Shown here: one piece after another, positions 39,601 to 48,868 of the stretch | Numbering within the stretch: the first letter of the stretch is position 1 | Layout of the letters: every line of letters starts with the position of its first letter | The notes under the pieces: generated by a model | Seen by the model: the letters and a program-made list of their open reading frames with translations, nothing else | Database searches by the model: none | Told to the model about the DNA's origin: nothing | Made by a program: the position numbers and the translations under genes | Assembly (NCBI RefSeq): GCF_046195335.1 | Contig: NZ_CP176093.1 | Origin: Methanospirillum lacunae | Lineage (GTDB): Archaea; Halobacteriota; Methanomicrobia; Methanomicrobiales; Methanospirillaceae | Reading direction: 5' to 3' (one strand) | DNA: 64,000 nucleotides

Positions 39601-40273
39601 CTTCATCAATAGCTGGATGAGATGCTGGTATTGCACCAAATAGATTTAAAATACCAGAGATAAGCTGGGCAGGCATCCGTGCCACCGGAAGGATGTAGGT
39701 TGCATACCCACTATCTATGGCACTGGAGGGCATGCCATTATATCTGGCCTCATTTGGGTCCTGAACAAAGGTTAGCCCGCCCCCTCCCTGAATTGCCCGA
39801 AGGCCAAGGGTCCCATCTGTTCCGGTACCGGAGAGAACGATACCAATTGCTTTATCCCCCAGTTCTTCAGCCAGGGATCTGAAAAACAGATCAATTTTCA
39901 TACGCTGACCCTGAACTGTGTCAGGCATACTGAGGTGAATCATGGCATGGTGAATGGTCATCATCCGGTTCGGCGGGATGATATACACATGATCCGGCTG
40001 AATCAGCATCTGGTCTTCGGCTTCAATAACCGGCATTTTTGTGACCCGTCCGAGAATATCAGCAAGCATACTCTCGTGATCAGGATCAAGATGGGGAATG
40101 AGGACAAAAGCGGCGCCGCTGTCAATTGGAACGAGACGAAGAAATTGCTCGAAAGCTTCCAGACCTCCGGCTGATGCACCGATTCCAACGATTGGAAATG
40201 TCTGAATCTCGGGGATTGATGCTGCTACAACACCTGTATCAACAGACCGATCTGGGTTGGTTTTTTTTGGCAT
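36644..40273 (-). CDS. CheB-CheR-PAS-histidine kinase fusion
   Basis: 1209 residues. Residues ~25-210 are a CheB methylesterase (GIGASAGGLEAFEQFL with the active Ser; IPHLDPDHESML; SGTGTDGTLGLRAI) with no receiver domain. Residues ~235-490 are a CheR methyltransferase (VWVPGCATGEEAYSLAI SAM site). A PAS-like part follows, then a coiled coil (~665-745) built of NEELQSTNEELQ heptads, two PAS domains (with FIDINNRKRAEEE) and an archaeal-type kinase core (LTRHDIINQIS with His, then CEDDGGGI and GIGLFLGREILS). The fusion is common in bacteria and some methanogens; its role in chemotaxis or other signalling is not settled. No chemotaxis genes adjoin. Confidence 0.93.
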   Translation of the reverse strand: MPKKTNPDRSVDTGVVAASIPEIQTFPIVGIGASAGGLEAFEQFLRLVPIDSGAAFVLIPHLDPDHESMLADILGRVTKMPVIEAEDQMLIQPDHVYIIPPNRMMTIHHAMIHLSMPDTVQGQRMKIDLFFRSLAEELGDKAIGIVLSGTGTDGTLGLRAIQGGGGLTFVQDPNEARYNGMPSSAIDSGYATYILPVARMPAQLISGILNLFGAIPASHPAIDEATESNNKGAISRILRIIRTRTGHDFSQYKKSTITRRIARRISVLAIEDILGYARYVEEHPDEVKILFREILINVTSFFRDPEAFEFLKTKVLPDLIRNKNEYESLRVWVPGCATGEEAYSLAIIIREVLEDLEKDCKVQIYSTDIAEDVIAVARKGFYPPNITADISPERLKKYFIRQETGFQVNKEIREMVIYATQDLIKDPPFTKLDLLSCRNLLIYLESELQSRLIPAFHYALKPGGILFLSSSESIGGFPDLFKQINRKWRIYEASGIKNAGQILMETPFASRDEHPPIPHYEIHSGRPDASMIEQTKRELLLAYAPPSVVTDDIGTILYVHGDTGKFLRPAQGQATLSVIEMAREGLQLDLRTAIFTAKAQQTIVTYKNLQVRTNDGYEAVNLEVRPITRSGALHGNLIISFHLAEVSQEDLIQKQKSDANQINPERVTELEQELLYTKENLQATIEEMQAANEELKSTNEELQSTNEELQSTNEELETSKEEIQSVNEEIMSVNAELQEKIIQLDGIQSDMKNLLSSTGIGTIFLDVNLAIRWFTPETAILYRLVSSDVGRPLSDIKSLILNDNLLEEAAVVLDSLVPKEKEIQTTDNRWFLVRILPYRTLKNVIDGVVLSFIDINNRKRAEEEAVRSREYAENIIDTIREPLLVLDNDLTVISVSQSYYQMFLTSPVETEGKNLIEIGNSQWSIPHLIALLHTIVPEKTSFEDVTVNVNIPGIGEKTLILNARCIWNKKGGQNLILLAMEDVSELKRTKEAFHEANNKLKLLSSLTRHDIINQISVILSTFDLIDAESIPESFKKWVQISIDACQKMEASIGFTKEYESFGTISSGWQSVSPLIDSAVSEINPEGVSIENQIPKNIEIYAEPILRKVFSTLMENAVRHGKNLTRIQFSAMEQEGRYLIICEDDGGGIPEDQKAFIFNHGYGTHTGIGLFLGREILSITGLSITECGVQGTGARFEITIPSGKFRNHET

Positions 40274-40868
40274 CGTTTTTCTGGGAATCAGATCTCATGT
40301 GATTGGTATGGGATGCGAACCGAAGCCTCCATAAAATTATTGTGGCTATTTGACGGTATGCCATATATCTGTTGTGTAGGCTCTGATGCTGAAGAATGTA
40401 TCAATAAGGATAATGAGATGATCAAATTGACTATTCAATATAATTAATATTTTTCTAACCAGAATGGAGATATTCAGATTGTACCTGTTCAGCAGGTCTA
40501 ATCCATCACCGGTACTCATCATGATAATCGTTTCAAAATTTGTAACCTGGAAGTAGGTTTTTAAGGAGTAGGAGAAAGAAAAGAAATAGGTTCTATCTGG
40601 ATATTTGCGTTGTACCATTTGAATAGCGATACAAATCCTCAACAGGGAGTGGGCTGATTTTTTAATTGCTTCAATAAAAATCCCTGTTGAGATAATACTT
40701 TATGATTGATCCGTGTTGAGTACTGCATGAGGCGCCAGAACCAGATCAGGACTCAATAATTCGAGATATCCATATCAGTCAACTCGTGCGGAACCATTCA
40801 GTACCGTATCATTCAAGCACTGAATCTCCTCTCATGACTCAAGAAGAAAGCATACCAGGAAAGATACG
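40274..40868. other. Intergenic region with inverted repeat
   Basis: Divides two divergent signalling genes, so it should hold both promoters. A 98-residue open frame on the minus strand (40346-40642) has no ribosome-binding site and odd composition; I do not call it. The inverted repeat at 40639-40691 is listed separately. Confidence 0.4.
40639..40691. repeat. 11-bp inverted repeat with 31-bp spacer
   Basis: CTCAACAGGGA (40639-40649) pairs exactly with TCCCTGTTGAG (40681-40691). It lies about 180 bases before the PAS kinase at 40869 and could be a dimer-binding operator or a looped structure. Confidence 0.5.
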
Positions 40869-43682
40869 ATGAAAACAGGAGATCCCAATGAGGGGCATGA
40901 TAGAGGTTCACTTCAGGATAATGCTATCGAAAAGATCAACAATTTTCCAAAGATTCTAAAATCGGCACCTGGAAAGACATCAGAAGAACTGCTTTATGAT
41001 CTGCAGGTGCATCAGGTTGAATTAGAGATACAGGCTGAGGACCTCAGGCAGGCACATCTAACTATAGAGGAGTCCCGTGATAAGTACCTTGATCTCTATG
41101 ATTTCGCTCCGGTTGGATATATTACGCTCACACATACGGCAATAGTATATGAGGCTAACCTTACTGCTGCAACACTTCTCCGTGTTGACCGGAGAAAACT
41201 GATTCATTCTCGGTTTAGATCCTGGATAGATCCACAAGAGAGAGAGATCTGGGATCATTATCTGGTGAATCTGCTGCGAACAGATACGAAACTCACCATT
41301 ACCTGCATGCTCAGGCGAAGTGATGGAACTGTCTTCCCTGCCAGAATGGAGAGCATAAATCTCACTCACACTCCTCATAATCAATCGATCCGGGTAGTGA
41401 TCAGTGATATTTCTGATCTGAAAAAGACAGAAGACGAGTTAAAGGAAAGTCAGGATCGCTTCAGGCTTGCGATACAAAATGCCCATGTATCGGTTGCTAT
41501 CCAGGATACGGACCTTGTTTTTCAGTGGGGATATAATCAGCAGATCATGCAGAATGAAGAGATCAAAGGAAAGAAGGATACTGATCTTTTCACTCAGGAA
41601 GATGCACACCATCTGATAGACCTCAAACGCAGGGTTCTTGAGACAGGGGAGGAATTCCATGAAAAAATGTGGATGACCATTCAGGGGAAACGAAAATTTC
41701 TTGAACTCAATCTGCAACCCATCCATGATGATAAAGGATGCATCACCGGTATTGGGACCGCGACCCTTGATCTCACTGAGCAAAAACAGATTGAAGATGC
41801 GTTAAGGCACAGCGAAGAGAATCTCCAGCAGACTCAGGAGATACTGGAAGCAGTAACAAAAGGAACTGATGTACTCATCGCCGCACAGGACATGAATTTT
41901 CGCTATATCTTTTTCAATCAGGCGTATAAAGAGGAGATGAAACGACGGACCGGGAAAGATCTGTTGTTAGGATCCAGTATGATTGACTTATTTGAGGGGG
42001 ATCCGCAGGGACATACGGTGCAGGAATGGAGGCGAGTGCTTCAGGGTGAAAATGTAAATATGGAGGTGGAATTTGGGGAAAAAGGCAAGAACCGCAGAAT
42101 CTATCATGTTCTGTACACTCCAATCAGGGATACCCAGGGAATGATCATTGGTGCAGGAGAAGTTGCGTATGATGTCACTAACCAGGTATTGATGGATGAA
42201 GAGTTGAGGGAGACAAAGGATTATCTTGATAATCTCATTACTTACGCCAACGCTCCGATTATTGTCTGGGACCCGAAATACAGAATAACGCTATTCAACC
42301 ATGCATTTGAACAGTTAACCGGGAGAACTGCTCATGATGTTATCGGAGAAAAACTGGAGATTCTGTTTCATGAACGATACCTTGCTTCTGTTATGGATCT
42401 CATCAAAAGAACAAAAGAAGGAGAACGATGGGAAAGTGTCGAGCTTCCCATTCTCCATGAAAATGGTGATATCAGAACAGTACTCTGGAATTCATCATGT
42501 ATTTTTGGATCTGATGGAAAGACTATCGTTTCAACAATCGCCCAGGGACAGGATATTACTGACCGGAAAAAAATTGAATCTGAATTCAGACTCCGGGCTT
42601 TTGAATACGAGAAGTTGAATGAGACTTTAAATGAAGAGATCAGGCAACGGATACAAGCAGATACCACCCTGAAAAAAACTCTTTCTCTCCTGCATGCATC
42701 ACTTGAATCAACCGCAGATGGCATCTTTGTAATCGATCAAGAGGGTAAAATCTCGAGTTATAATCAGAATTTTGCTTCCATGTGGAATATTCCCCGGAGA
42801 ATCCTGGAGTCCGGAGAAGCTCATACAGTCCTGGATGTAATACTTCCACAAATTAAAACACCAGAAAAATTTGCAGACACCATTACCAATTTCCATTCAC
42901 ATCCAACCCGTGAAAGTTTTGATATGATTGAATTTATCGACGGGAAGATCTTTGAACGTTATTCAAAACCCCAAATTATCGGCGACGTCGTAGTTGGAAG
43001 GGTCTGGAGTTTTCGTGATATTACCGATCGAAAACGTGCAGAAAGAAGACTGGTAGCCTCATTACAGGAGAAAGAAGTTCTTCTTCGGGAGATCCATCAC
43101 CGTGTCAAGAATAATCTTCAGCTGATATCAGGACTGCTGGATATGACCCGGATGCGGACAGAAGATAAATCAATCTACAGTATTCTGACTGATATGATGC
43201 TCAAGATTCAGACCATGGCTCAGATCCATACGAGGCTCTATGAAAGTAAGCAGTTTGGCAAGATCAATATCACGGATCAGATCAGGGACCAGTCAAAAGC
43301 ATTATCTAATATATATTCCAAAGAAGGGCATGAGATCACCTGCGAAATTCAACCAAATGAAATTTTTCTTCCGGTGGATCTGGCACTTCCCTGTGCCCTG
43401 GTTGTAAATGAGATTCTCTCGAATGCGTATAAACATGCATTTCTCGGAAGAGAGAAGGGAACAATTGAGATAGCAGTGGAAGAGAAGGATGGATGTATCA
43501 GGATTTCGATACGTGACAATGGAATTGGGATACCAGATTCAGAAGATCTCAGTCGTTCAAACAGTCTTGGGGTGAAGCTAATCAGGACTCTGGTTCAGCA
43601 TCAACTCAAAGGTTCTCTGATTATTACAAGTGTTCAGGGAACTCAGATTCTGGTAGAATTCCCATATCTCGTAAAGGAATAA
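40869..43682 (+). CDS. Multi-PAS histidine kinase (HisKA_2 type)
   Basis: 937 residues, cytosolic (no membrane helix). An N-terminal helix pair (ELLYDLQVHQVELEIQAEDL) leads to about five PAS domains at ~70-185, 195-310, 320-440, 445-565 and 605-725 (for example YDFAPVGYITLTHTAIVYEA; FEQLTGRTAHDVIGEKLEIL; ADGIFVIDQEGKISSYNQNF). The kinase core is HisKA_2: LLREIHHRVKNNLQLISGLL with the phosphoacceptor His, then HATPase with NEILSNAYKHAF and RDNGIGIPD. Six bases separate it from the response regulator at 43689, its obvious partner. The signal is unknown; PAS domains may bind haem, flavin or nothing. Confidence 0.94.
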   Translation: MKTGDPNEGHDRGSLQDNAIEKINNFPKILKSAPGKTSEELLYDLQVHQVELEIQAEDLRQAHLTIEESRDKYLDLYDFAPVGYITLTHTAIVYEANLTAATLLRVDRRKLIHSRFRSWIDPQEREIWDHYLVNLLRTDTKLTITCMLRRSDGTVFPARMESINLTHTPHNQSIRVVISDISDLKKTEDELKESQDRFRLAIQNAHVSVAIQDTDLVFQWGYNQQIMQNEEIKGKKDTDLFTQEDAHHLIDLKRRVLETGEEFHEKMWMTIQGKRKFLELNLQPIHDDKGCITGIGTATLDLTEQKQIEDALRHSEENLQQTQEILEAVTKGTDVLIAAQDMNFRYIFFNQAYKEEMKRRTGKDLLLGSSMIDLFEGDPQGHTVQEWRRVLQGENVNMEVEFGEKGKNRRIYHVLYTPIRDTQGMIIGAGEVAYDVTNQVLMDEELRETKDYLDNLITYANAPIIVWDPKYRITLFNHAFEQLTGRTAHDVIGEKLEILFHERYLASVMDLIKRTKEGERWESVELPILHENGDIRTVLWNSSCIFGSDGKTIVSTIAQGQDITDRKKIESEFRLRAFEYEKLNETLNEEIRQRIQADTTLKKTLSLLHASLESTADGIFVIDQEGKISSYNQNFASMWNIPRRILESGEAHTVLDVILPQIKTPEKFADTITNFHSHPTRESFDMIEFIDGKIFERYSKPQIIGDVVVGRVWSFRDITDRKRAERRLVASLQEKEVLLREIHHRVKNNLQLISGLLDMTRMRTEDKSIYSILTDMMLKIQTMAQIHTRLYESKQFGKINITDQIRDQSKALSNIYSKEGHEITCEIQPNEIFLPVDLALPCALVVNEILSNAYKHAFLGREKGTIEIAVEEKDGCIRISIRDNGIGIPDSEDLSRSNSLGVKLIRTLVQHQLKGSLIITSVQGTQILVEFPYLVKE

Positions 43683-43688
43683 GTACCC

Positions 43689-45038
43689 ATGTCTAAAATT
43701 CTCATTGTTGATGATGAAGCGATCATCACCATGCAACTTGAAGAGCGCCTCAGTGCAATGGGATATGAGGTGGCAGGGATGGCTGCCTCTGGTGAAGAGA
43801 GCATCGAGAAAGCGAGACGATTGGGACCAGATCTTATTCTTATGGATATCGTGATGCCTGGAAAGATGAATGGCATTGATGCGGCAAAGATCATCACCAC
43901 TGAATTACATATCCCTGTTGTTTTTATCACTGCATATGCAGATGATGCCATCATCGCAAAAGCGAAGAGTGTACGGCCCTACGGGTATATCGTCAAACCC
44001 TTCAACGAACTGGAGATAAAAGCTGCTATTGAAGTAGCATTATTTCGCAGATCAGCAGAGCAGGAAGAAGAGAGATCAGTCAGATCAATTCACCGGAAAA
44101 TTCCTTCATCGCCTGATGCTGACCAGATTGATGGAGACGTGACCTATCTGGATCGACCTGAAATAAAAACTGTGTTACTTGAAGATATCTTCACTGATAT
44201 CATGCTCTTTCTGTATACGGATCAGGCTGAGAAAGATCCCATCTTTAAATTTGCAATAGAGGAAGGGATAAAGAAAGGTGGACGTAATCTGTTTGCCTAT
44301 TCTCATTCTACACTCCAGAAATACTTCCCTAAAGAGATCTCAAAACACGAACTCTACATCCACCGGATAAAAATCAACGAACTCTACACACTCCTGTCTA
44401 TTCTGGAAAAATGTACCGACTCGCTTCTCTATGAAGGCACAAAAGATTCACTCCAGATTCTTATTGATTTTTCAGAGACAGAAGAGTTCGATGAGATTAT
44501 TGCTATCAAAAATCTGCTCATTGATAAAAAGAAGAGTGGGACCCTCATATCAGGGATGATCGCCCTTAATATCGGAAAAATGGATCATACCCTGATAAAA
44601 GTCCTCGCAGAGGGGATCTCCAGAATCATTGTCTCTACCGGCAAGGAGACTACCCTTTCATTTGCCCATCACACCTATCCGGTCGATTCACTTTCGGTTG
44701 TTCCCCAGTCTACCATCGATGATGTTGTAAAAAAATTACTTGAGCCTGTAGTCCTTTCTCTTCTGGATAAACCTGTTTCAGGATATGATATTGTTCATGA
44801 GATTCATAGCCGGTATCAGGTTTTAATCCCTCAGGCCCGGGTATACACCCTCCTTCATGACCTGCTTGAGAATGGATATCTTGAGATACGGATTTCGGGA
44901 AAATCAAAATTATATTGTCCAACTGATAAGGGAAAAATTCACATCAATCAGAAACTTAACGACTTCAAAAAAGTATTTGAGCATATTCTGGGTGGAGGAA
45001 GGGGATTACCCACCAATGACACAGATTCCAGGATGTGA
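43689..45038 (+). CDS. Response regulator with MEDS-like and PadR-like domains
   Basis: 449 residues. Residues 1-120 are a receiver (Asp8/Asp9 of VDDE, phospho-acceptor Asp53 in LILMDIVMPG, Lys in YIVKPFN). Residues ~160-345 look like a RecA-like MEDS sensory domain (IFKFAIEEGIKKGGRNLFAY, LIDFSETEEFDEI) without a Walker A. Residues ~355-430 are a winged helix of PadR type (LLDKPVSGYDIVHEIHSRYQ, then YTLLHDLLENGYLEIR and YCPTDKGK). The protein would bind DNA when phosphorylated by the kinase just upstream. The three-domain order is uncommon. The tail after 430 is Gly-rich. Confidence 0.85.
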   Translation: MSKILIVDDEAIITMQLEERLSAMGYEVAGMAASGEESIEKARRLGPDLILMDIVMPGKMNGIDAAKIITTELHIPVVFITAYADDAIIAKAKSVRPYGYIVKPFNELEIKAAIEVALFRRSAEQEEERSVRSIHRKIPSSPDADQIDGDVTYLDRPEIKTVLLEDIFTDIMLFLYTDQAEKDPIFKFAIEEGIKKGGRNLFAYSHSTLQKYFPKEISKHELYIHRIKINELYTLLSILEKCTDSLLYEGTKDSLQILIDFSETEEFDEIIAIKNLLIDKKKSGTLISGMIALNIGKMDHTLIKVLAEGISRIIVSTGKETTLSFAHHTYPVDSLSVVPQSTIDDVVKKLLEPVVLSLLDKPVSGYDIVHEIHSRYQVLIPQARVYTLLHDLLENGYLEIRISGKSKLYCPTDKGKIHINQKLNDFKKVFEHILGGGRGLPTNDTDSRM

Positions 45039-45590
45039 CGAGCATCCATTCTTACCGGATTTATCGAAAATACTCACCCCATATACTATCAGAATTAATC
45101 CTGCTCTTTTTTGCCATGGCTAAATCAAAAAATGAAACAAGATTTGTATTATGTAGTCAGGTTTATCTCGTTTCATATAGTGGAAGTAAATGGGTACAAG
45201 GATACCTACAAGAGGAGAACCTACACCATTGAAGAAATACATGAACTCATCTGACCAGGTGAAAGCAAACATATCAATCCTACATATTGTCATACTCAAG
45301 ATGCATTAGAAAGATCTCAACCAACAATATCTGCGGTTCTTCTTTCGAAGTACTCCGGATATCTACGACACGATATCCAGAGGTACGTACCATGTTCAGG
45401 TCAACATTGAGTACTGCATTGCAATTTCTCCGGGTAATGGGTTGCATACCATTTTCAATTGGGTAGTTCTCCTCCTGTTTGTTTTTTTATTGGCAGTAAA
45501 CCTACCAGAACTGAACTGATGTGAGTTTTAAAAGCTCAGTATGGTCCGAGTATTTGATGCTGATACAAAAAACCAGGAAATTTGGAACAT
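45039..45590. other. Intergenic with probable gene relics
   Basis: A 40-codon frame from the ATG at 45132 to 45254 reads MKQDLYYVVRFISFHIVEVN then YKRRTYTIEEIHELI and looks like part of a real protein, but it has no ribosome-binding site and ends abruptly. The remainder to 45580 has no frame of note. I take it as decayed DNA before the Hsp20-like gene. Confidence 0.3.
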
Positions 45591-45875
45591 ATGAAGCCAG
45601 ACACCATAACCGAGCCTTTCACAACACTCATAGATGAGGAGATATTTCTTCGGATTCTTACGATTCTGCCAGATATAGATGAAGAAAAGATCAGGATTGA
45701 TCTTGAGAATAATGAATCGCTGATTACCATAACAGCATCAGGTACCAGAGTTCAGTTTCAGAAAAAAATTGTCATCCCCTGCGATGTACGGCTTTTGAAA
45801 AAGCGATTTTCTGATGGGGTTCTAGAGATAATTCTAGAAAAAACACTTCCAAATCCATCACATAATCAGCCGTAA
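45591..45875 (+). CDS. Small Hsp20-like protein
   Basis: 94 residues, shorter than full Hsp20 proteins (~140-170). It holds most of an alpha-crystallin-like beta-sandwich: FLRILTILPDIDEEKIRIDL, then ESLITITASG, QFQKKIVIPCDV and the terminal strand FSDGVLEIILEKTLP, which matches the usual NGVLxIxLPK element. It lacks the long N-terminal arm and the I-x-I tail that drive oligomer formation. The ATG at 45591 is preceded by AGGAAATTTGGAACAT; a TTG three codons earlier is also possible. It precedes the grpE-dnaK-dnaJ-hsp20 genes by ~600 bases and is probably part of the same stress locus. Confidence 0.6.
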   Translation: MKPDTITEPFTTLIDEEIFLRILTILPDIDEEKIRIDLENNESLITITASGTRVQFQKKIVIPCDVRLLKKRFSDGVLEIILEKTLPNPSHNQP

Positions 45876-45973
45876 CGAGCCCTCTTCTAACCTGAAAATC
45901 TATTACAGATTTTGTTTCAAAATTTGATTTCTGCCAACAATTCTATACAAATCATCATTCCATATTCCGCCGG

Positions 45974-46210
45974 GTGAGGGTAATTTCCAGCAGTACAGGT
46001 AAGCGGGAAAGGTACCAGATAGGCGATGATATCGGCCTTATCTGGGGAAAGTATCTCGATGTGAAAAGAAATTTCCACAAAAACCATGCATCCGGATATT
46101 TAAACTTTGGTGCGGCTGACGCAGTTGTCGGAAATACCAGTCTTGAGTCTCTGGATCATCTGTACAACGAATATATTCGGATGTACTGGAAATTTCCCCC
46201 TGGTAACTAA
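45974..46210 (+). pseudogene. Unassigned ORF, possible relic
   Basis: A GTG-started 78-codon frame reads GDDIGLIWGKYLDVKRNFHK then YLNFGAADAVVGNTSLESLD and stops at 46210. After the stop an offset frame continues protein-like to about 46292 (DPWIARAGTRETAVDLSKIL), as if a frameshift broke a longer gene. Neither part has a clear ribosome-binding site and no family is recognised. The rest of 46211-46483 is the upstream region of grpE. Confidence 0.3.
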
Positions 46211-46483
46211 TGATCCATGGATAGCACGAGCAGGAACACGTGAGACAGCGGTCGATTTATCAAAAATTCTGTTTGATACATCATCCACCTGAATACCGGT
46301 ATGGTTTGGGTCAAATCTGATGAATGGATTTCAGGTCTGTCTAAAGGATATATTATCGTAAATTACACTTTCATGCTAGAATAAGGGAAAATCAGAGGGT
46401 ATTTACCATTTCATTGGGCTGCCCGGAAAGTACTGATCTCAGGCATCATGATGCAATAGACGAAGACTGGAAAAAGGGGAACA

Positions 46484-46996
46484 ATGGTAGAAGATCTGGA
46501 GCAGATAACAAAGGATCTCGAGAGGCATGTCAAACTTGCTGAAGACCGGCTCAATCAGCTGAAGTACCTTCAGGCCGATTTTGAGAACTATCGCAAATGG
46601 TCTGAAAAAGAAAAGGCATCAGTCATCGCCCTGGCGAATGAGAGTCTGATCAAAGATCTTCTGGTGATACTGGATGATTTTGACCAGGCTATCCCCTCTC
46701 TTGAGAAGGAGGAGAATCGGGAAGGGCTCCTCATGATCCGGAAAAAAATGATGAAAATCCTGGGTGAGTATGGGCTTCAACCAATTGAGTGCGTAGGTAA
46801 AAAATTTGACCCCCATTTTCACGAGGTAATCAGCAAGGAGAAGTGTCAGCAGGAATCAGATACGATTCTTAAAGATTTCAGCACCGGATACCAGTTGAAA
46901 TCAAAGGTCATCAGGCCATCTAAAGTAAAGATTGCAGAACAGATTGCAGAGAATGTAGGTGATAATTATGGCAAAAGAGAAGATTATTGGGATTGA
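46484..46996 (+). CDS. grpE: Nucleotide exchange factor GrpE
   Basis: 170 residues, slightly short. N-terminal coiled coil (LEQITKDLERHVKLAEDRLN, LQADFENYRKW) followed by the beta-domain: LVILDDFDQAI, then ILGEYGLQPIECVGKKFDPH and FHEVISKE, with the tail VIRPSKVKIAE. It releases ADP from DnaK. GGGGA precedes the ATG. Its 3' end overlaps dnaK by 29 bases in another frame, which ensures coupled translation. This chaperone set is of bacterial type and thought to have reached methanogens by transfer. Confidence 0.93.
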   Translation: MVEDLEQITKDLERHVKLAEDRLNQLKYLQADFENYRKWSEKEKASVIALANESLIKDLLVILDDFDQAIPSLEKEENREGLLMIRKKMMKILGEYGLQPIECVGKKFDPHFHEVISKEKCQQESDTILKDFSTGYQLKSKVIRPSKVKIAEQIAENVGDNYGKREDYWD

Positions 46997-48851
46997 CCTG
47001 GGAACATCCAACAGCGAAGCGGCGGTCATACTTGGTGGAAAACCAACCATCATTCCTTCAGCTGAAGGAGCCACGGTAGCTGGGAAGATGTTTCCCTCCT
47101 ATATCGCGTTTACTGCTGAAGGACATCTTCTTGTTGGAGAACCTGCACGGAGACAGGCAGTGAGTAATCCCGAAGACACTGTGACTGGTGCAAAACGAAA
47201 GATGGGCACCGATTATATCTACAAAATATCGGGAAAGGAATACACGCCTCAGCAGATCTCTGCATTTCTTCTGCAAAAGATAAAACGGGATGCAGAAGCA
47301 TTTCTCGGGGAACCGATAACCAAGGCTGTGATCACCGTACCTGCATATTTCAATGACAACCAGCGAACCGCAACGAAAGATGCAGGAAAGATTGCAGGAC
47401 TTGATGTGGTCAGACTGGTGAATGAGCCTACTGCTGCTTCAATGGCATATGGTCTTGATCGGAGCGGAGAATACAAAATCCTCGTATTTGATCTTGGGGG
47501 TGGTACGCTTGATGTCACCATCATGGAGTTTGGAGGAGGAACGTTCACGGTTCTGGCAACCTCTGGAGATACCCAACTCGGAGGTACTGACATGGACAAT
47601 GCAGTCTATGAGTGGATTGCAGCCGAGTTTCAAAAACTTGAGGGAATCGACATCAGGAATGACAAGATGGCGATAACCCGGGTAAAGGAAGCAGCAGAGA
47701 AGGCAAAGATTGAGTTATCAAATGTTATCGAGACTGAGATCAATCTGCCCTACGTTTCAGCTACCCAGGCAGGACCCAAGCACCTCTCGATGAAACTGAG
47801 CAGGTCTAAACTTGAACAACTGGTTGAACCGATCATCAAGCGCTGCATTCATCCTTTTGAACAGGCACTCACTGATGCCAGTCTGACCAAGGAGGATATC
47901 CAGAAAGTAATCCTTGTTGGCGGACCCACCCGAATGCCGGTTGTTCAGAAGTTTATCGAGGATCATATCGGTAAAAAGGTCGAGCGAGGAATTGACCCGA
48001 TGGAGTGTGTGGCTATCGGAGCAGCTATCCAGGGTGCAATATTAGGTGGCGAGATCACCGATATGGTGCTGCTCGATGTGACTCCGCTCACCCTTGGTAT
48101 CGAGACAATGGGAGGGGTCAGAACCGGATTGATCGAGAGAAACACCACTATCCCTACGAAAAAAAGTGAAATTTTCTCAACTGCAGCCGATTACCAGACT
48201 TCGGTCACGGTTCACGTTCTCCAGGGAGAACGTCCCATGGCAAGTGACAATGTCAGTCTGGGCCAGTTTAATCTGGTAGGTATTCCCCCAGCTCCCCGTG
48301 GAGTACCTCAGATTGAAGTGACCTTTGATATCGATGCATCAGGTATCCTGAATGTGTCAGCAAAAGATCTCGGGACCGGCAAAGAGCAGAAGATGACCAT
48401 CACGGCTTCAACAAAACTTCCTGATACTGATGTGAAGAAGATGGTCAATGAAGCAAAGCAGTTTGAGGAGGATGATAGGAAACGCAAAGAAGAGGTCGAG
48501 GCCCGCAACTCTGCAGATTCGTTGCTTTACACAGCAGAAAAAACAAAAACAGATCTTGCTGACAAACTGGGCCCAGAAATTGTTGAAACTATAAATGCTG
48601 CCATTGTGGCGTTGAAAACAACTTTAGAAGGAAAGGATGCTTCCCGAATCAGGACGGAGACTGAAAAACTCCAGAAAGTTCTGGGTGAAGCTGGATCTGC
48701 TGTGTACCAGAAGACCGCCCAGAAGTATGCTCAGCAGCAGGGGGGTGAGCAGTGTTCCTCACCTGGATGCGATCCATCAGGTACGGGAACAAGTTCATCT
48801 GGTGAAGAGAAGGTGGTAGATGCAGATTTCAAGGTTAAGGATGAGGAATAA
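46968..48851 (+). CDS. dnaK: Chaperone protein DnaK (Hsp70)
   Basis: 627 residues. The start at 46968 has AGGTGAT seven bases before it; the frame is open to 46959. ATPase motifs: IIGIDLGTSNSEAAV (phosphate 1; most have LGTTNS), AVITVPAYFNDNQR, FDLGGGTLDVTI (phosphate 2) and ILVGGPTRMPVVQ. The substrate-binding domain is complete (DVTPLTLGIETMGGV; TASTKL), with a helical lid and a low-complexity tail (QQGGEQCSSPGCDPSGTGTS) ending in acidic residues, VDADFKVKDEE. Unlike most DnaK, the tail carries two Cys. It folds proteins with GrpE and DnaJ; the three genes are in the usual order. Confidence 0.97.
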   Translation: MAKEKIIGIDLGTSNSEAAVILGGKPTIIPSAEGATVAGKMFPSYIAFTAEGHLLVGEPARRQAVSNPEDTVTGAKRKMGTDYIYKISGKEYTPQQISAFLLQKIKRDAEAFLGEPITKAVITVPAYFNDNQRTATKDAGKIAGLDVVRLVNEPTAASMAYGLDRSGEYKILVFDLGGGTLDVTIMEFGGGTFTVLATSGDTQLGGTDMDNAVYEWIAAEFQKLEGIDIRNDKMAITRVKEAAEKAKIELSNVIETEINLPYVSATQAGPKHLSMKLSRSKLEQLVEPIIKRCIHPFEQALTDASLTKEDIQKVILVGGPTRMPVVQKFIEDHIGKKVERGIDPMECVAIGAAIQGAILGGEITDMVLLDVTPLTLGIETMGGVRTGLIERNTTIPTKKSEIFSTAADYQTSVTVHVLQGERPMASDNVSLGQFNLVGIPPAPRGVPQIEVTFDIDASGILNVSAKDLGTGKEQKMTITASTKLPDTDVKKMVNEAKQFEEDDRKRKEEVEARNSADSLLYTAEKTKTDLADKLGPEIVETINAAIVALKTTLEGKDASRIRTETEKLQKVLGEAGSAVYQKTAQKYAQQQGGEQCSSPGCDPSGTGTSSSGEEKVVDADFKVKDEE

Positions 48852-48868
48852 GCCATTCCACATACATT

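Noticed and set aside
40346..40642. 98-codon minus-strand frame in the divergent promoter region
   Set aside because: No ribosome-binding site and biased composition; the region is needed for two promoters.
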